Shown: positions 1-8,699, numbered from the stretch's first letter. The stretch is 18,788 nucleotides of DNA from Cyclobacteriaceae bacterium (GCA_028289505.1 JANQPK010000141.1:1-18788); one strand, 5' to 3'. The notes: generated by a model from the letters alone, not told the origin. Made by a program: numbers and translations.

Positions 1-38
1 GTCACAACGGGTTTTTGATTAGTATTGATTTCTATTTT

Positions 39-3000
39 ATGAGGAGGGTAAGGTGTTTTCTAGTGAGAGGATTCCTTTGGCAATTCCTTATTGCCTGTAT
101 GCTATTTAGTGTTCAGGTTTACGGACAGACTCAAAGATCCGTTACCGGTACCGTTAAAGACGCTCAGGGAGTAGGGTTGCCTGGAGTGGCGGTTAATATA
201 GAAAACACCACCACGGGAACCATTACCGATCTCGATGGCAACTTCACTTTAAATGCAAATGATGGCGAAGCTTTGATTTTCACCATGGTGGGTATGGTAA
301 GTGCCAGACGAGAAGTATCCGCGAATCAAAATTGGAACGTTATACTTCAAGAATCCACTGAACTACTTCAGGAAGTGGTGGTGACAGGTTTTCAGGAGGT
401 AGATCGTAAGCTGTTTACCGGTAGTTCTGAAAACGTCAAGATGGCGGACATTAAGATCGATGGGATTGCAGATGCCAGTCGCTCCTTAGAGGGGAGAGTT
501 GCCGGTGTCAGTGTAGAGAATGTTTCGGGTACTTTTGGCACTGCTCCTAGAATACGCATTAGAGGTAACACTTCCATAAATGGTAACAACCAACCACTGT
601 TTGTGGTGGATGGAGTGATTTTGGAGGATCTGGCCAATGTTAATACCGAGGATTTATTATCGGGGAATGCCAATACCCTGATCAGTTCTTCTGTGGCCAA
701 TCTGAACCCGGATGATATAGAATCTTTTCAAGTACTTAAAGATGCATCAGCCACTGCCATATATGGAGCGCGGGCGGCCAACGGTGTCATTGTGATCACC
801 ACCAAAAGAGGACGTAGTGGTGCACTTCAGGTGAATTATTCAGGTAATTTCTCGGCAAAGGTCAGACCCAGTTACAACGACTTTTTCCTGTTGAACTCTG
901 CCCAGGAAATGTCTGTCTATCGAGAACTGGTAGATAAAGGTCTGATTGATATTGGCTCTTCGGTAAGAGCCCAGAATTATGGAGCCATGGGAAAAATGTT
1001 CACCTTAATTGCGAATCACCAAGTGCCTTGGGGCCCTGGGGGCAGTATAAATAACGAATTTCTAAATCAGTATGAGAATGCAAACACCGACTGGTTCGAT
1101 GTATTGTTTAATGACATTGGATTGCAGCAGCAGCATTCTTTGAGTTTTACTGCCGGTACCGACAAATCGAATAGCTACTATTCAATAAGTTATTTATCCG
1201 ATCAGGGTCAGACTATTGCAGATGGGGTACAACGTTTCACAGGTACCACCCGCAATACCTTTTTTATTTCAGATAAGTTTACTTTCGGTTTGAAACTTGC
1301 AGCCAGTTATCGGGACCAAGACGCACCTGGAACTCGTAACCGCGAGTTTGACCCTTTGACCGGTAGGTTTAGCAGGGGCTTTGATATCAACCCATTTAGT
1401 TATGCCTTGAACACTGCTCGTTCTATAAGACCCTATGACGAGAACGGTGACCTTGAGTATTTCAGAAGAAACTATGCTGCTTTCAATATTCTTGATGAGC
1501 TGGATCTCAATTTTATGAATATAGAAGTAGTGGATGTGTCGGCCCAAGCAGACTTTGAGGTAAGACCAAATGATAATTTAGCAGTGAAGGGAGTGGTGCA
1601 GGCTAGGTATGCCAACACCATCAGGGACCACGTGGTGCATGAGCGCTCCAATCAAGCAGAAGCTTTTAGGGCAAATGATACTCAGTTCATTCAGGATGCC
1701 AATAATCTACTATTCAGAGATCCCAGCAATCCCGGTTTAAATCCTCAAGTAGTCTTACCTCAAGGTGGGTTTAACTATATCGATCAAACTGACTTGATCA
1801 ATTTCTTTAACCGGGTGAGTGTGGAATGGTCCAAGACCTACAATGAAATTCATCAAGTGAATTTATTGGCAGGGGAGGAAATAAGATTTACCAATAGATC
1901 TGCTACTAGTACTACCGGTATGGGTGTGGTGTTTGAAAGTGGTGGTGTGGTAGTCACCGATCCCAGCATCATCGAATTCTTTAACTTGCAAAATATCGAC
2001 TATTTCAGCCTCAACGAGGAACGCGATCGATTCTTTGGACTGTTTTTGAATGCTGGTTATGCTTACAAGGGGCGATATGTGGGAAATTTCACGGTTAGGT
2101 ATGATGGCTCCAATCAATTAGGAGAAAGTGATGCTGCACGTTATCTACCCACCTGGAACGTGAGTGGAGCCTGGAATATGCATAATGAAGGATTTTTTGA
2201 AGACGTTGGCTTCTTTCGAAATTTTGATTATCTGAAGATCAGAGGAACCTATGGTATATCTGGTAATTTACCTCCTCAAGCCAGCGCATTGTTGAACCTG
2301 CAAGCGGATGTTACTGTTCGTCCCACGGATGTAGAACCCTTCTTAGAAATAGTTGACTTGACCAATACTGAACTCACTTGGGAAAAGTTAAAAGAACTTA
2401 ATGTAGGTTTCGACTTTGGGTTAAAGAACAGTGCCCTTGATGTTACTTTTGATTTTTACATCAGGGAGGCTTTCGACCTGATTGGTGTGGTACAGACCAG
2501 TGGTATTGGTGGACAAGGCCTTAAAGTTGGGAATTTTGCGGATATGGAGGCTATCGGTTTTGAAACTGCCATAACCTCCAATGTGATGAACAAAGGGGCT
2601 TTTAACTGGAATATCAATTTCAATGTCGGATACAACCGCGATGAGATTACCAGGCTGGATTTCGGCCCGAGGATTGCGGATGCCATTGGACAAACTGGGG
2701 CTGCGGTATTGGGCGGTCCTAGAAGGGGCATTTTCTCTACCAAGTATGCCGGTTTGAATCAACAGGGTATTCCGGAGTTCTTTGATGAAAATGGTGAGCG
2801 AGTATTCAATATTGACCTTCAGGATCGGGAGAACCTGGTAGCTACCTTGGATTTTGAGGGGCCAACTGAACCCAGACTATTTGGCGGGTTAAACAATTCC
2901 TTCACCTATGGAAATTTTACCTTAAGCGCTCTGATCTCATATAAATGGGATTATGTGGTGCGGCTAAATGATGCTTTTTTTGCGAGTTACACCGATTTTG

Positions 3001-3386
3001 ATGCCTTACCTGCAGAACTGGCGGACAGATGGGCAGTACCTGGTGACGAGGAATTGACTGATGTTCCGGTTATTCTGGACCGGGGAGTGGCTCAGTCAGA
3101 TGCCAATGTTGTACAAGCCTATAACTTGTATAATAAAAGTGGACTAAGGGTAGCCAATGGAGATTTTGTGCGACTGAAACAGGTGAGGCTTAGTTACATG
3201 GTGCCTCCTTCCTTTACTGAAAGAATCGGCCTAAACAATGCGACCTTAGCTCTTGAAGGACAGAATTTAGCACTCTTGTATTCGGACGATGCCCTAAATG
3301 GACAAGATCCTGAATTCTTCAGGTCTGGCGGTGTATCATTACCACAACCGAGACAGATTACTTTCACGCTTAGTGTTGGATTATAG
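39..3386 (+). CDS. SusC/RagA-type TonB-dependent outer-membrane transporter
   Basis: Outer-membrane active transporter that imports a bound oligomer (glycan or peptide) using TonB energy, working with the SusD lipoprotein encoded next. I chose the ATG at 39 because it gives a clean signal peptide (basic start, hydrophobic core, ending near VQVYGQ); the frame stays open to the left edge, so a TTG at 15 or an earlier start cannot be excluded. Mature order: a carboxypeptidase-regulatory-like beta-sandwich (about residues 33-104, with GTVKDAQGVGLPGVAV), a TonB-box-like segment LQEVVVTGF (about 110-118), a plug domain with VDGVILED and DASATAIYGARAANGVIVIT, then a long beta-barrel ending in FTLSVGL. 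At about 1115 residues it has normal SusC length and no break. The stop codon overlaps the next start by one base. The substrate cannot be read from the sequence. Confidence 0.95.
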   Translation: MRRVRCFLVRGFLWQFLIACMLFSVQVYGQTQRSVTGTVKDAQGVGLPGVAVNIENTTTGTITDLDGNFTLNANDGEALIFTMVGMVSARREVSANQNWNVILQESTELLQEVVVTGFQEVDRKLFTGSSENVKMADIKIDGIADASRSLEGRVAGVSVENVSGTFGTAPRIRIRGNTSINGNNQPLFVVDGVILEDLANVNTEDLLSGNANTLISSSVANLNPDDIESFQVLKDASATAIYGARAANGVIVITTKRGRSGALQVNYSGNFSAKVRPSYNDFFLLNSAQEMSVYRELVDKGLIDIGSSVRAQNYGAMGKMFTLIANHQVPWGPGGSINNEFLNQYENANTDWFDVLFNDIGLQQQHSLSFTAGTDKSNSYYSISYLSDQGQTIADGVQRFTGTTRNTFFISDKFTFGLKLAASYRDQDAPGTRNREFDPLTGRFSRGFDINPFSYALNTARSIRPYDENGDLEYFRRNYAAFNILDELDLNFMNIEVVDVSAQADFEVRPNDNLAVKGVVQARYANTIRDHVVHERSNQAEAFRANDTQFIQDANNLLFRDPSNPGLNPQVVLPQGGFNYIDQTDLINFFNRVSVEWSKTYNEIHQVNLLAGEEIRFTNRSATSTTGMGVVFESGGVVVTDPSIIEFFNLQNIDYFSLNEERDRFFGLFLNAGYAYKGRYVGNFTVRYDGSNQLGESDAARYLPTWNVSGAWNMHNEGFFEDVGFFRNFDYLKIRGTYGISGNLPPQASALLNLQADVTVRPTDVEPFLEIVDLTNTELTWEKLKELNVGFDFGLKNSALDVTFDFYIREAFDLIGVVQTSGIGGQGLKVGNFADMEAIGFETAITSNVMNKGAFNWNINFNVGYNRDEITRLDFGPRIADAIGQTGAAVLGGPRRGIFSTKYAGLNQQGIPEFFDENGERVFNIDLQDRENLVATLDFEGPTEPRLFGGLNNSFTYGNFTLSALISYKWDYVVRLNDAFFASYTDFDALPAELADRWAVPGDEELTDVPVILDRGVAQSDANVVQAYNLYNKSGLRVANGDFVRLKQVRLSYMVPPSFTERIGLNNATLALEGQNLALLYSDDALNGQDPEFFRSGGVSLPQPRQITFTLSVGL

Positions 3387-4909
3387 TGAAAATTAAGACA
3401 ATCTATATCAACTCATTTAAAATCAGACATATAGCTGTGTTAGTGCTTCTGGCTTTAATGACGCTGGTTTCTGCTTGTGAGGAGTTTTTAGATGAAGTAC
3501 CCGATAACAGGGTAGCGCTGGATAATTTAAACAAGGCCCAACAATTACTTACCAATGCCTACAGTGCTTCCAGCTACGCTTTTACAGATTGGATGACGGA
3601 TAATGTTGGTTTCACCACCGGGGTAACACTGAGAAATAATCATATTTCGGCCTATGCTTGGGAGGATTTTATAGATGGTCCAACCGAGCAGGATACCCCA
3701 ATATATTTCTGGTTTGAGACCTATACCGCCATTGCACACGCCAACGAAGTATTAGCCATTTTGGACGATTTACCGGCTGGTACAGAAGAGCTGAGAGCTC
3801 AAAGGGACGCAGCGGAGTCAGAAGCACTGCTTACCAGGGCTTATGGTCACTTTATGTTGGTGAACTTGTTTGCTAAGCATTATGACCAATCAACTGCTTC
3901 TTCCGACCCTGGCGTTCCTTTTGTTGATACCCCAGAGACAGTATTCATCCAGCAATATGAAAGAAATTCTGTACAGGAAGTTTACCAAAGGGTGGAAGAG
4001 GACATGCTCAGGGGAATCGAGTTGGTGAATGAAAGCTTTTTCGCAAATTCAGGAAAATATCACTTTAACTTAAACGCTGCTTTAGCATTCGCCTCAAGGT
4101 TTTATCTGTTTAAAGGTGATTACGACAGATGTTTAGAGTTTAGCAATCGACTTCTAGGATCTAACGCTTCTAACTTCATCAGAGACTTGACCTCTGAGGA
4201 ATACCTAAATGCAAGCTCCTCAATAACAGGTTATCCACAGTTGTATTCCTCTCCTGATCAACCCAGTAATTTTCTATTGATGCGCAAGATCTCTTTGGTG
4301 CAACGTACTGATTTTGCTCATGGTCCCTTATCTAGTTTCTACGGTGAATTGTTTGCCTCAAATCCGTTTCTTACTGCCGATGATTTCAGAGAGAATCCGG
4401 CTCTAGTCAAGGGTAATAACGGGGTTTTTCCGGTACGGTATGAAAGTCTATTCGAAAGAAGCAGCTTAAATTCCAACGTGGGATTTCCCTATCATATAGC
4501 GCTTGCCTTCAGAGGGGAAGAAGTATTACTCAACCGGGCAGAGGCCAATGTTTTGCTAAACCGATTAGATGAAGCACTGGATGACCTACAAACACTAACT
4601 GACCGCAGGTACTCAGGAGGTGATATCCAATTAACTATTGAACTGATTAGAAACTTTTTTGGAGCGGCTGGAAACCCATTTGTACGAGATCAGGATTTAT
4701 TATTAGAATATACTTTACTGGAGCGTCGAAAAGAGTTTATCGCACAAGGACTTCGATGGTTCGATATTAAGCGTTATGAACTTCCAGTAGATCATATTTT
4801 GGCCGATGAAGTCTCTATAATAAGACTGGAGTCAGATGATTTAAGAAAGGTATTGCAGATACCTGAATCTGCAGTTGATGTTGGCGGATTGAACCCAAAC
4901 CCCAGGTAA
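3386..4909 (+). CDS. SusD/RagB-family nutrient-binding lipoprotein
   Basis: Surface lipoprotein that forms the lid and substrate-binding partner of the SusC transporter encoded upstream. The GTG start shares its first base with the SusC stop (TAGTG), which implies translational coupling. This start gives a lipoprotein signal with lipobox LVSA-C at Cys31, followed by acidic EEFLDE as in typical SusD proteins. The N-terminal helical TPR-like region includes LLTRAYGHFMLVNLFAKHY. The family's conserved C-terminal motif is present at about residues 446-464 (ERRKEFIAQGLRWFDIKRY), then QIPESA and NPNPR at the end. Its 507 residues match the family. It shows no disruption. Substrate specificity is unknown. 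Confidence 0.95.
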   Translation: MKIKTIYINSFKIRHIAVLVLLALMTLVSACEEFLDEVPDNRVALDNLNKAQQLLTNAYSASSYAFTDWMTDNVGFTTGVTLRNNHISAYAWEDFIDGPTEQDTPIYFWFETYTAIAHANEVLAILDDLPAGTEELRAQRDAAESEALLTRAYGHFMLVNLFAKHYDQSTASSDPGVPFVDTPETVFIQQYERNSVQEVYQRVEEDMLRGIELVNESFFANSGKYHFNLNAALAFASRFYLFKGDYDRCLEFSNRLLGSNASNFIRDLTSEEYLNASSSITGYPQLYSSPDQPSNFLLMRKISLVQRTDFAHGPLSSFYGELFASNPFLTADDFRENPALVKGNNGVFPVRYESLFERSSLNSNVGFPYHIALAFRGEEVLLNRAEANVLLNRLDEALDDLQTLTDRRYSGGDIQLTIELIRNFFGAAGNPFVRDQDLLLEYTLLERRKEFIAQGLRWFDIKRYELPVDHILADEVSIIRLESDDLRKVLQIPESAVDVGGLNPNPR

Positions 4910-4910
4910 A

Positions 4911-5765
4911 ATGAGAAATTTATTCCCCATACTAATGCTGTTGTTGCTGTTCTCATGCTATAGCGATGATACCTTGGACGTACCAGTAACCAATCCTGAT
5001 GATGTTCTTCAGACTGAACTAGACAACTACATCGAAGAGAACTTTACCAAGGAATATGGGATGGCTATCAGATATCGCTTCAATGACCGTTTTGTGGAGC
5101 CGTTTCAACGGGTAACCCCACCCTCATTAGAGGTGATAAGACCGATGCTGGATTTTATTGAAGAGTTTTGGATTGAGCCCTACTTGGAAGTGGAAAACGG
5201 GGAGGAGTTCTTCAGACAACAGGTACCGGCAGAAGTGGTTTTACTGGGTGGATTAATATATAATGAAGATGGTACGGTAATCTTGGGGTTGGCAGAGGCC
5301 GGTGCCAGTGTCACTTTAACCAATGTAAACGCTATCGACTTAAATGATCGTGATTGGATTGATTTACAGTTGCAAACGATATTCCACGAATTCGCCCATA
5401 TCGTTCACCAGCAGTTCAAACTACCCCCAGCCTTTGAAACCATTTCTCCTACAGGTTATACAAGCCCTGGTTCCTGGTTCAATCTGACTGATGAAGATGC
5501 ACTACAGCGAGGATTTGTTTCCCCGTATGCCACCAGCTCACCTAATGAAGATTTTGCGGAAACAGCAGCATTTTATCTGTTCGATACGGAATTTGAAGAA
5601 AACTTTGTCACCGATGAACCTGATTGTAACGACCCAGACTGTGCTGCTCGTAATGAAGGCAGAGAGCTGGTTAGACAAAAATTGAGCGCTATTGAAGAAC
5701 AATATTTGAAATTTACCGGGGTAGTACTGGAAGATCTTAGGGCCGCTGTGCAAAGAAGACTTTGA
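4911..5765 (+). CDS. SusCD-associated zinc metallohydrolase lipoprotein (HExxH)
   Basis: Predicted surface zinc-dependent hydrolase, probably a peptidase, of the type repeatedly found beside SusC/SusD pairs (substrate import-associated zinc metallohydrolase lipoproteins). The start lies one base after the SusD stop. The signal peptide ends in lipobox LFS-C at Cys16, followed by YSDD. The zinc site is HEFAHIVH: His159, Glu160 and His163, with a further histidine at 166. Downstream, NEDFAETAAFYLF (about 212-224) supplies Glu213 or Glu217 as a candidate third ligand, as in zincins with a distant Glu ligand. A Cys/Asp-rich loop follows (DCNDPDC, about 238-244). At 284 residues it is complete. Neighbours imply that it clips a substrate before import; a peptide or glycopeptide substrate is inference. 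Confidence 0.88.
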   Translation: MRNLFPILMLLLLFSCYSDDTLDVPVTNPDDVLQTELDNYIEENFTKEYGMAIRYRFNDRFVEPFQRVTPPSLEVIRPMLDFIEEFWIEPYLEVENGEEFFRQQVPAEVVLLGGLIYNEDGTVILGLAEAGASVTLTNVNAIDLNDRDWIDLQLQTIFHEFAHIVHQQFKLPPAFETISPTGYTSPGSWFNLTDEDALQRGFVSPYATSSPNEDFAETAAFYLFDTEFEENFVTDEPDCNDPDCAARNEGRELVRQKLSAIEEQYLKFTGVVLEDLRAAVQRRL

Positions 5766-5768
5766 TGG

Positions 5769-7145
5769 ATGAATAAATATATTGCGACATACTTTCTGGC
5801 AGCCATTTTTCTTTGGGGATGTAGCAGTGATGATGGCCCAAACCTTCCTTCATACGAGGAAAGGGTGGATACGGCTCTTTCCGGGTTACGCAATGACCTT
5901 ACCACTCCTACCCAGGGATGGAGAATTGAATACAGACCTACTCCGGATGCCGGCGCCTTCCTGATATTGATGGAATTTACCGATAAAGAGGTAAGAATCA
6001 GATCGGATGTGGGAGCAAACGATGGGGTTTTTTACGACCAAACCATACCATACCGGCTAGATGCTGCGCTCGGTCTGGAATTAATTTTAGAAACCTACTG
6101 TGTTTTCGCATTCCTATTTGAACAGGACCAGGGGACATTTGGTGCTGAATTTGAATTTGTCTTTAAATCCAAGGAGGGAGAGAACCTACTTTTTGAAAGT
6201 AAATCGGATATTTTCACACCTACTCAATTGTTATTTGAACCTGCAGGACCCAACGATGATGATCTGTTCTCTCGTGAAATTGCTGAAAATCTCGATGCTT
6301 TCAGTACGGTAGCACCACAGGCGCTAACCCCTGAAATTCCACAACAGCAAATAGTATTCGAGGATTTGGGTATATCTGTTTTTTGGGCGCTAGATAACCA
6401 GAAGCGAACAGTAGTAAGTCAGTTTGCAGGTCAAGGTACTACTGTTGAAGAGATCCTTGAGAATGGCGGGGTGTTATTGACGCATAGCTCGGGATATGGG
6501 ATTGCCAATGAATCCATGATATTGGAAACTCCATTGCAATTCGCATTGGGGGGGCAGAGCATTACCATTGATCGGATTACCCTCAGCTCCTTTGATATGA
6601 ACGCACCTAATCTTTGTCCTACAGGGCCAAACAATGGCCCTAGATACCGTGGATCAGCCCCGGGATTAGGTGATGTTACTATGTTGAGTACCCTACTCAG
6701 CGCCTCCGGTCAGGGCTTCCAACCAGATGTATACACCGTAAATGTTGCCTTTGTTTTTGATGAATCCGGTAATAGCATTTCTGAAAATGGTATTATTGCG
6801 GATCTATTTCCTAATGCCACTGGATTCGTTTTTCTTTATGGGGTAGAACTTGCGGATCCGGAGATACCCATTTTTTCCACTGGACTCATTCTTGATAATG
6901 GGGATATCTTCGTCAGGGAATTTCAACCAACTTTCACTGAGATTAATAGGGTACAAATAGAGTTTACCAACAACTACTATCACTCAGGAACACCAAGTCC
7001 TGGTGATCAACAAAACCTGATGGCGGTAACCGACGAAATATTTGCAGGAGATATCACTTATGCCTTCGAATTTCCAATCAGTGGGCTATCAGTATTTCGC
7101 TTGTTTAATCCTTGCAATCAATACGAAGTATTTCTGGTGAACTAG
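5769..7145 (+). CDS. DUF4302-like SusCD-associated lipoprotein
   Basis: Last gene of the uptake operon, starting three bases after the metallohydrolase stop. The signal peptide ends with lipobox LWG-C at Cys18, followed by SSDDG, which suggests surface export. The N-terminal part (ERVDTALSGLRNDL, then TQGWRIEYRPTPDAGAF and LILMEFTD) resembles DUF4302 proteins, which often accompany SusC, SusD and the HExxH lipoprotein; that assignment comes from recalled pattern similarity, not a search. The rest is beta-rich without catalytic motifs I recognise. A role in capturing the substrate at the cell surface is the most likely reading. The protein has 458 residues and looks intact. A hairpin just after the stop could end the operon. 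Confidence 0.75.
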   Translation: MNKYIATYFLAAIFLWGCSSDDGPNLPSYEERVDTALSGLRNDLTTPTQGWRIEYRPTPDAGAFLILMEFTDKEVRIRSDVGANDGVFYDQTIPYRLDAALGLELILETYCVFAFLFEQDQGTFGAEFEFVFKSKEGENLLFESKSDIFTPTQLLFEPAGPNDDDLFSREIAENLDAFSTVAPQALTPEIPQQQIVFEDLGISVFWALDNQKRTVVSQFAGQGTTVEEILENGGVLLTHSSGYGIANESMILETPLQFALGGQSITIDRITLSSFDMNAPNLCPTGPNNGPRYRGSAPGLGDVTMLSTLLSASGQGFQPDVYTVNVAFVFDESGNSISENGIIADLFPNATGFVFLYGVELADPEIPIFSTGLILDNGDIFVREFQPTFTEINRVQIEFTNNYYHSGTPSPGDQQNLMAVTDEIFAGDITYAFEFPISGLSVFRLFNPCNQYEVFLVN

Positions 7146-7149
7146 TGGT

Positions 7150-7177
7150 GAGCATAGGGCAGAGGGCATAAAGCTAA
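7150..7177. repeat. Four tandem heptamers (GGGCAxA family)
   Basis: Read on the plus strand the spacer is exactly GAGCATA, GGGCAGA, GGGCATA, AAGCTAA. A similar phrase, GAGTATA GGGTAAA GGGCAAT CAATAAT, stands at 11913-11940. This belongs to a wider set of 7-base-period intergenic repeats in this window. Confidence 0.55.
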
Positions 7178-7188
7178 TTATGCTCTTT
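7161..7188 (+). terminator. Candidate terminator between converging genes
   Basis: On the plus-strand RNA, 7161-7171 can pair with 7178-7188 as an 11-bp stem (nine Watson-Crick pairs and two G-U) with a 6-base loop, ending in UCUUU. It sits 15 bases after the stop of the DUF4302-like gene and covers the stop of the minus-strand gene. The minus-strand RNA has two A-C mismatches in the same stem, so it should work mainly for the operon. The U run is short, hence moderate confidence. Confidence 0.45.
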
Positions 7189-7660
7189 CAAAAGCAAAAC
7201 TCACTTCTACAGGTTCATCAACGCCATCTCCGTCCAAATCAAATTCTGCTAAGCCATTTCCACCGGTAATGCTCAAATTCGGCTCGATATGGGATATGCC
7301 AAAGTACTCCCATTCATCTGGATCATCGTCGAAAAAGATCACCAGGAGGTCTTCGTCAAATACCATCCGGCCGTTGATGGTTTCAGGGGCTTCACCTAGT
7401 TCCGCGATAGTCAGGGTGAAACGCCCATTGCTTTGAATGTTCAAGGTGACAGTCCCACCTTCTGCCACCACATCGGTTTCCATCACAGCTCCTGCGATAT
7501 TGGAAAAGCTGGCACTGGTAGCGTTCCAGTTACCTGTAAGCGCTGCGATAGAAGTATTGGTGCCGACCAATGAAAAGTCATCACCCTCTTCATCATCAGA
7601 ACAAAAGGTTAGGCAGATGGCAAAAACGGTAAGAATGGTATACAGTAAAACGGGTTTCAT
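7178..7660 (-). CDS. Small lipocalin-like lipoprotein
   Basis: A 160-residue lipoprotein of unknown function. The signal peptide ends in lipobox LTF-C at Cys20, followed by very acidic SDDEEGDD, resembling export signals of surface lipoproteins in Bacteroidota. The mature protein begins with a GxW-type strand (LTGNWNATSASF, about 41-52) and continues with alternating beta-strands, as in lipocalin-like proteins of this phylum. The segment FFDDDPDEWEYFG (109-121) is acidic, and DLDGDGVDE (141-149) resembles a calcium-binding DxDGDG loop. It converges with the uptake operon, 32 bases apart, and diverges from the cyclase-like gene, so it is probably transcribed alone. The lipocalin assignment rests on pattern only. 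Confidence 0.7.
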   Translation of the reverse strand: MKPVLLYTILTVFAICLTFCSDDEEGDDFSLVGTNTSIAALTGNWNATSASFSNIAGAVMETDVVAEGGTVTLNIQSNGRFTLTIAELGEAPETINGRMVFDEDLLVIFFDDDPDEWEYFGISHIEPNLSITGGNGLAEFDLDGDGVDEPVEVSFAFERA

Positions 7661-7945
7661 GGGATATATCTCATCTTGGTTGAAAGCTTATTATCTTACT
7701 TTAAGTACTAAATCATTATTAAGTAACCCATAAAATCAGATTAAAGCAATGAGAATAGCAGACTTGGTGGTTGTTTTTACCAGAAGAATAAAACCTCCTC
7801 AGCTTATACCTCCATAAAGTATGTAGTACTTAATCCCAAACAATTAAGAATTGGCAATTAGTGCTTAATGGTAAATTTTTAATTGAACCCGGTAATAAGG
7901 TGACTTTCTACTCTATAAACTACCAAAAGTTAAATCACAGTAACC
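7661..7945. other. Divergent intergenic region with paired AGTACT sites
   Basis: A 285-base AT-rich spacer between two divergent genes. It holds TTAAGTACTA (7701-7710) and its exact inverted copy TAGTACTTAA (7824-7833); each contains the palindrome AGTACT and is followed by the same AATC. Three tandem heptamers occupy 7841-7861. A weak Bacteroidota-type promoter, TTG at 7851 and TAAATTTT at 7872-7879 with 18 bases between, could serve the cyclase-like gene. I see no gene in it. Confidence 0.4.
7841..7861. repeat. Three tandem heptamers (CAATTAA family)
   Basis: The sequence reads CAATTAA, GAATTGG, CAATTAG in uninterrupted 7-base steps. It is a short member of the AT-rich heptamer family also found at 10974-11008 and 11867-11908. 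Confidence 0.4.
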
Positions 7946-8578
7946 ATGAGAGTAGTGAAGAACCTAAGCCCACAAAATCTCCCCATCAAATGGAACACAC
8001 CATTAAGTAACTATGCTTGTGCAATAAGACCAGTTGCCGCTATTATGGTTACAAAAATCCATGGGTTTTCGACCCTGGTTGAGAGCGATTATCAACAGGG
8101 TCTACAACTTCTCGACAACAGCTACCAGTTACATGATTATTATGCCAAACAATTCGGATGCGTTAGAATGGTCAAAATGGGTGATATGGTTTTGACGGCT
8201 TTTAGTTCGGCAGAGCAAGCTATGAACTGTGCCTTTAAAGTAGAACGGGGGGCACGTAAGATGTTTAACCACAAATTGCGAATAGGAATCCACATGGGTG
8301 AGGTAAGATTGGTCGATGGGGATCTATTTGGAGGTCCTATAAACATAGCCGAAGATCTACTGAGTATTGCCGGACCTGGAGAAGTACTGGTATCCGAATC
8401 GATAGCCAGAGGAATTAGTAGTGTGAAATGGACCATGGAAGCTCGTGGTAACATTGGACCTGCTGCTATACCTGCCTATACCATAAAGAACAAAAGAACA
8501 GGGCATCTCTTTAGTGACTGGCATGATCAGGGGTCAGGTTTATCCAGTGATTTGGTGCTGGTAGAAAGCCAAAAATGA
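7946..8578 (+). CDS. Stand-alone class III cyclase-like domain, probably catalytically impaired
   Basis: A 210-residue cytoplasmic protein that is almost entirely a class III adenylate/guanylate cyclase homology domain, with no signal, membrane or sensor domain. Recognisable segments are AAIMVTKIHGFSTL (31-44), VKMGDMVLTAFSSAEQA (76-92), LRIGIHMGEV (111-120), GDLFGGPINIAEDL (125-138) and AGPGEVLVSES (142-152). By comparison with well-studied class III cyclases, the second metal-binding Asp (Asp80), the substrate-contacting Lys77 and Asp126, and Asn133 are kept. The first metal Asp is Lys37 (VTKI in place of the usual FTDI) and the transition-state Arg is Asp137. It is therefore probably a non-catalytic nucleotide-binding or regulatory relative, though this is inference. 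The frame is open and conserved, so it is not an obvious pseudogene. Confidence 0.82.
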   Translation: MRVVKNLSPQNLPIKWNTPLSNYACAIRPVAAIMVTKIHGFSTLVESDYQQGLQLLDNSYQLHDYYAKQFGCVRMVKMGDMVLTAFSSAEQAMNCAFKVERGARKMFNHKLRIGIHMGEVRLVDGDLFGGPINIAEDLLSIAGPGEVLVSESIARGISSVKWTMEARGNIGPAAIPAYTIKNKRTGHLFSDWHDQGSGLSSDLVLVESQK

Positions 8579-8595
8579 TCTATGATGCCTAATCC

Positions 8596-8627
8596 CCGCT
8601 GTTGAAAGCGGAGCTACCGAATTTTTT
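8596..8627 (+). terminator. Weak candidate terminator after the cyclase-like gene
   Basis: CCGCT (8596-8600) pairs with AGCGG (8607-8611) around a 6-base loop, and a run of six T follows at 8622-8627, ten bases after the stem. The stem is short and the T run is displaced, so this is a weak call. Its position, 17 bases after the stop codon, fits. Confidence 0.28.
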
Positions 8628-8637
8628 AATAACAGGG

Positions 8638-8675
8638 TAACCATTCGAGGTTAACTGCAATCAATCTACAGTTAA
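8638..8675 (+). promoter_or_regulatory. Two overlapping inverted repeats upstream of a lipoprotein gene
   Basis: TAACC (8638-8642) can pair with GGTTA (8649-8653), while TTAACTG (8651-8657) can pair with CAGTTAA (8669-8675) across 11 bases. The two stems share bases 8651-8653, so they exclude each other in RNA. Alternatively the second repeat is a DNA operator for a dimeric regulator. It lies 24 bases before the ATG at 8700. Confidence 0.3.
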
Positions 8676-8699
8676 TGTTGAAGCATAAAACACTTTGTT

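Noticed and set aside
2421..2762. Antisense frames inside the SusC gene
   Set aside because: They are low-complexity shadows of a highly conserved coding strand and lack their own start signals or family features.
7946..8578. Cyclase-like gene as a pseudogene
   Set aside because: The frame is uninterrupted and most domain motifs are well kept; only specific catalytic positions differ.
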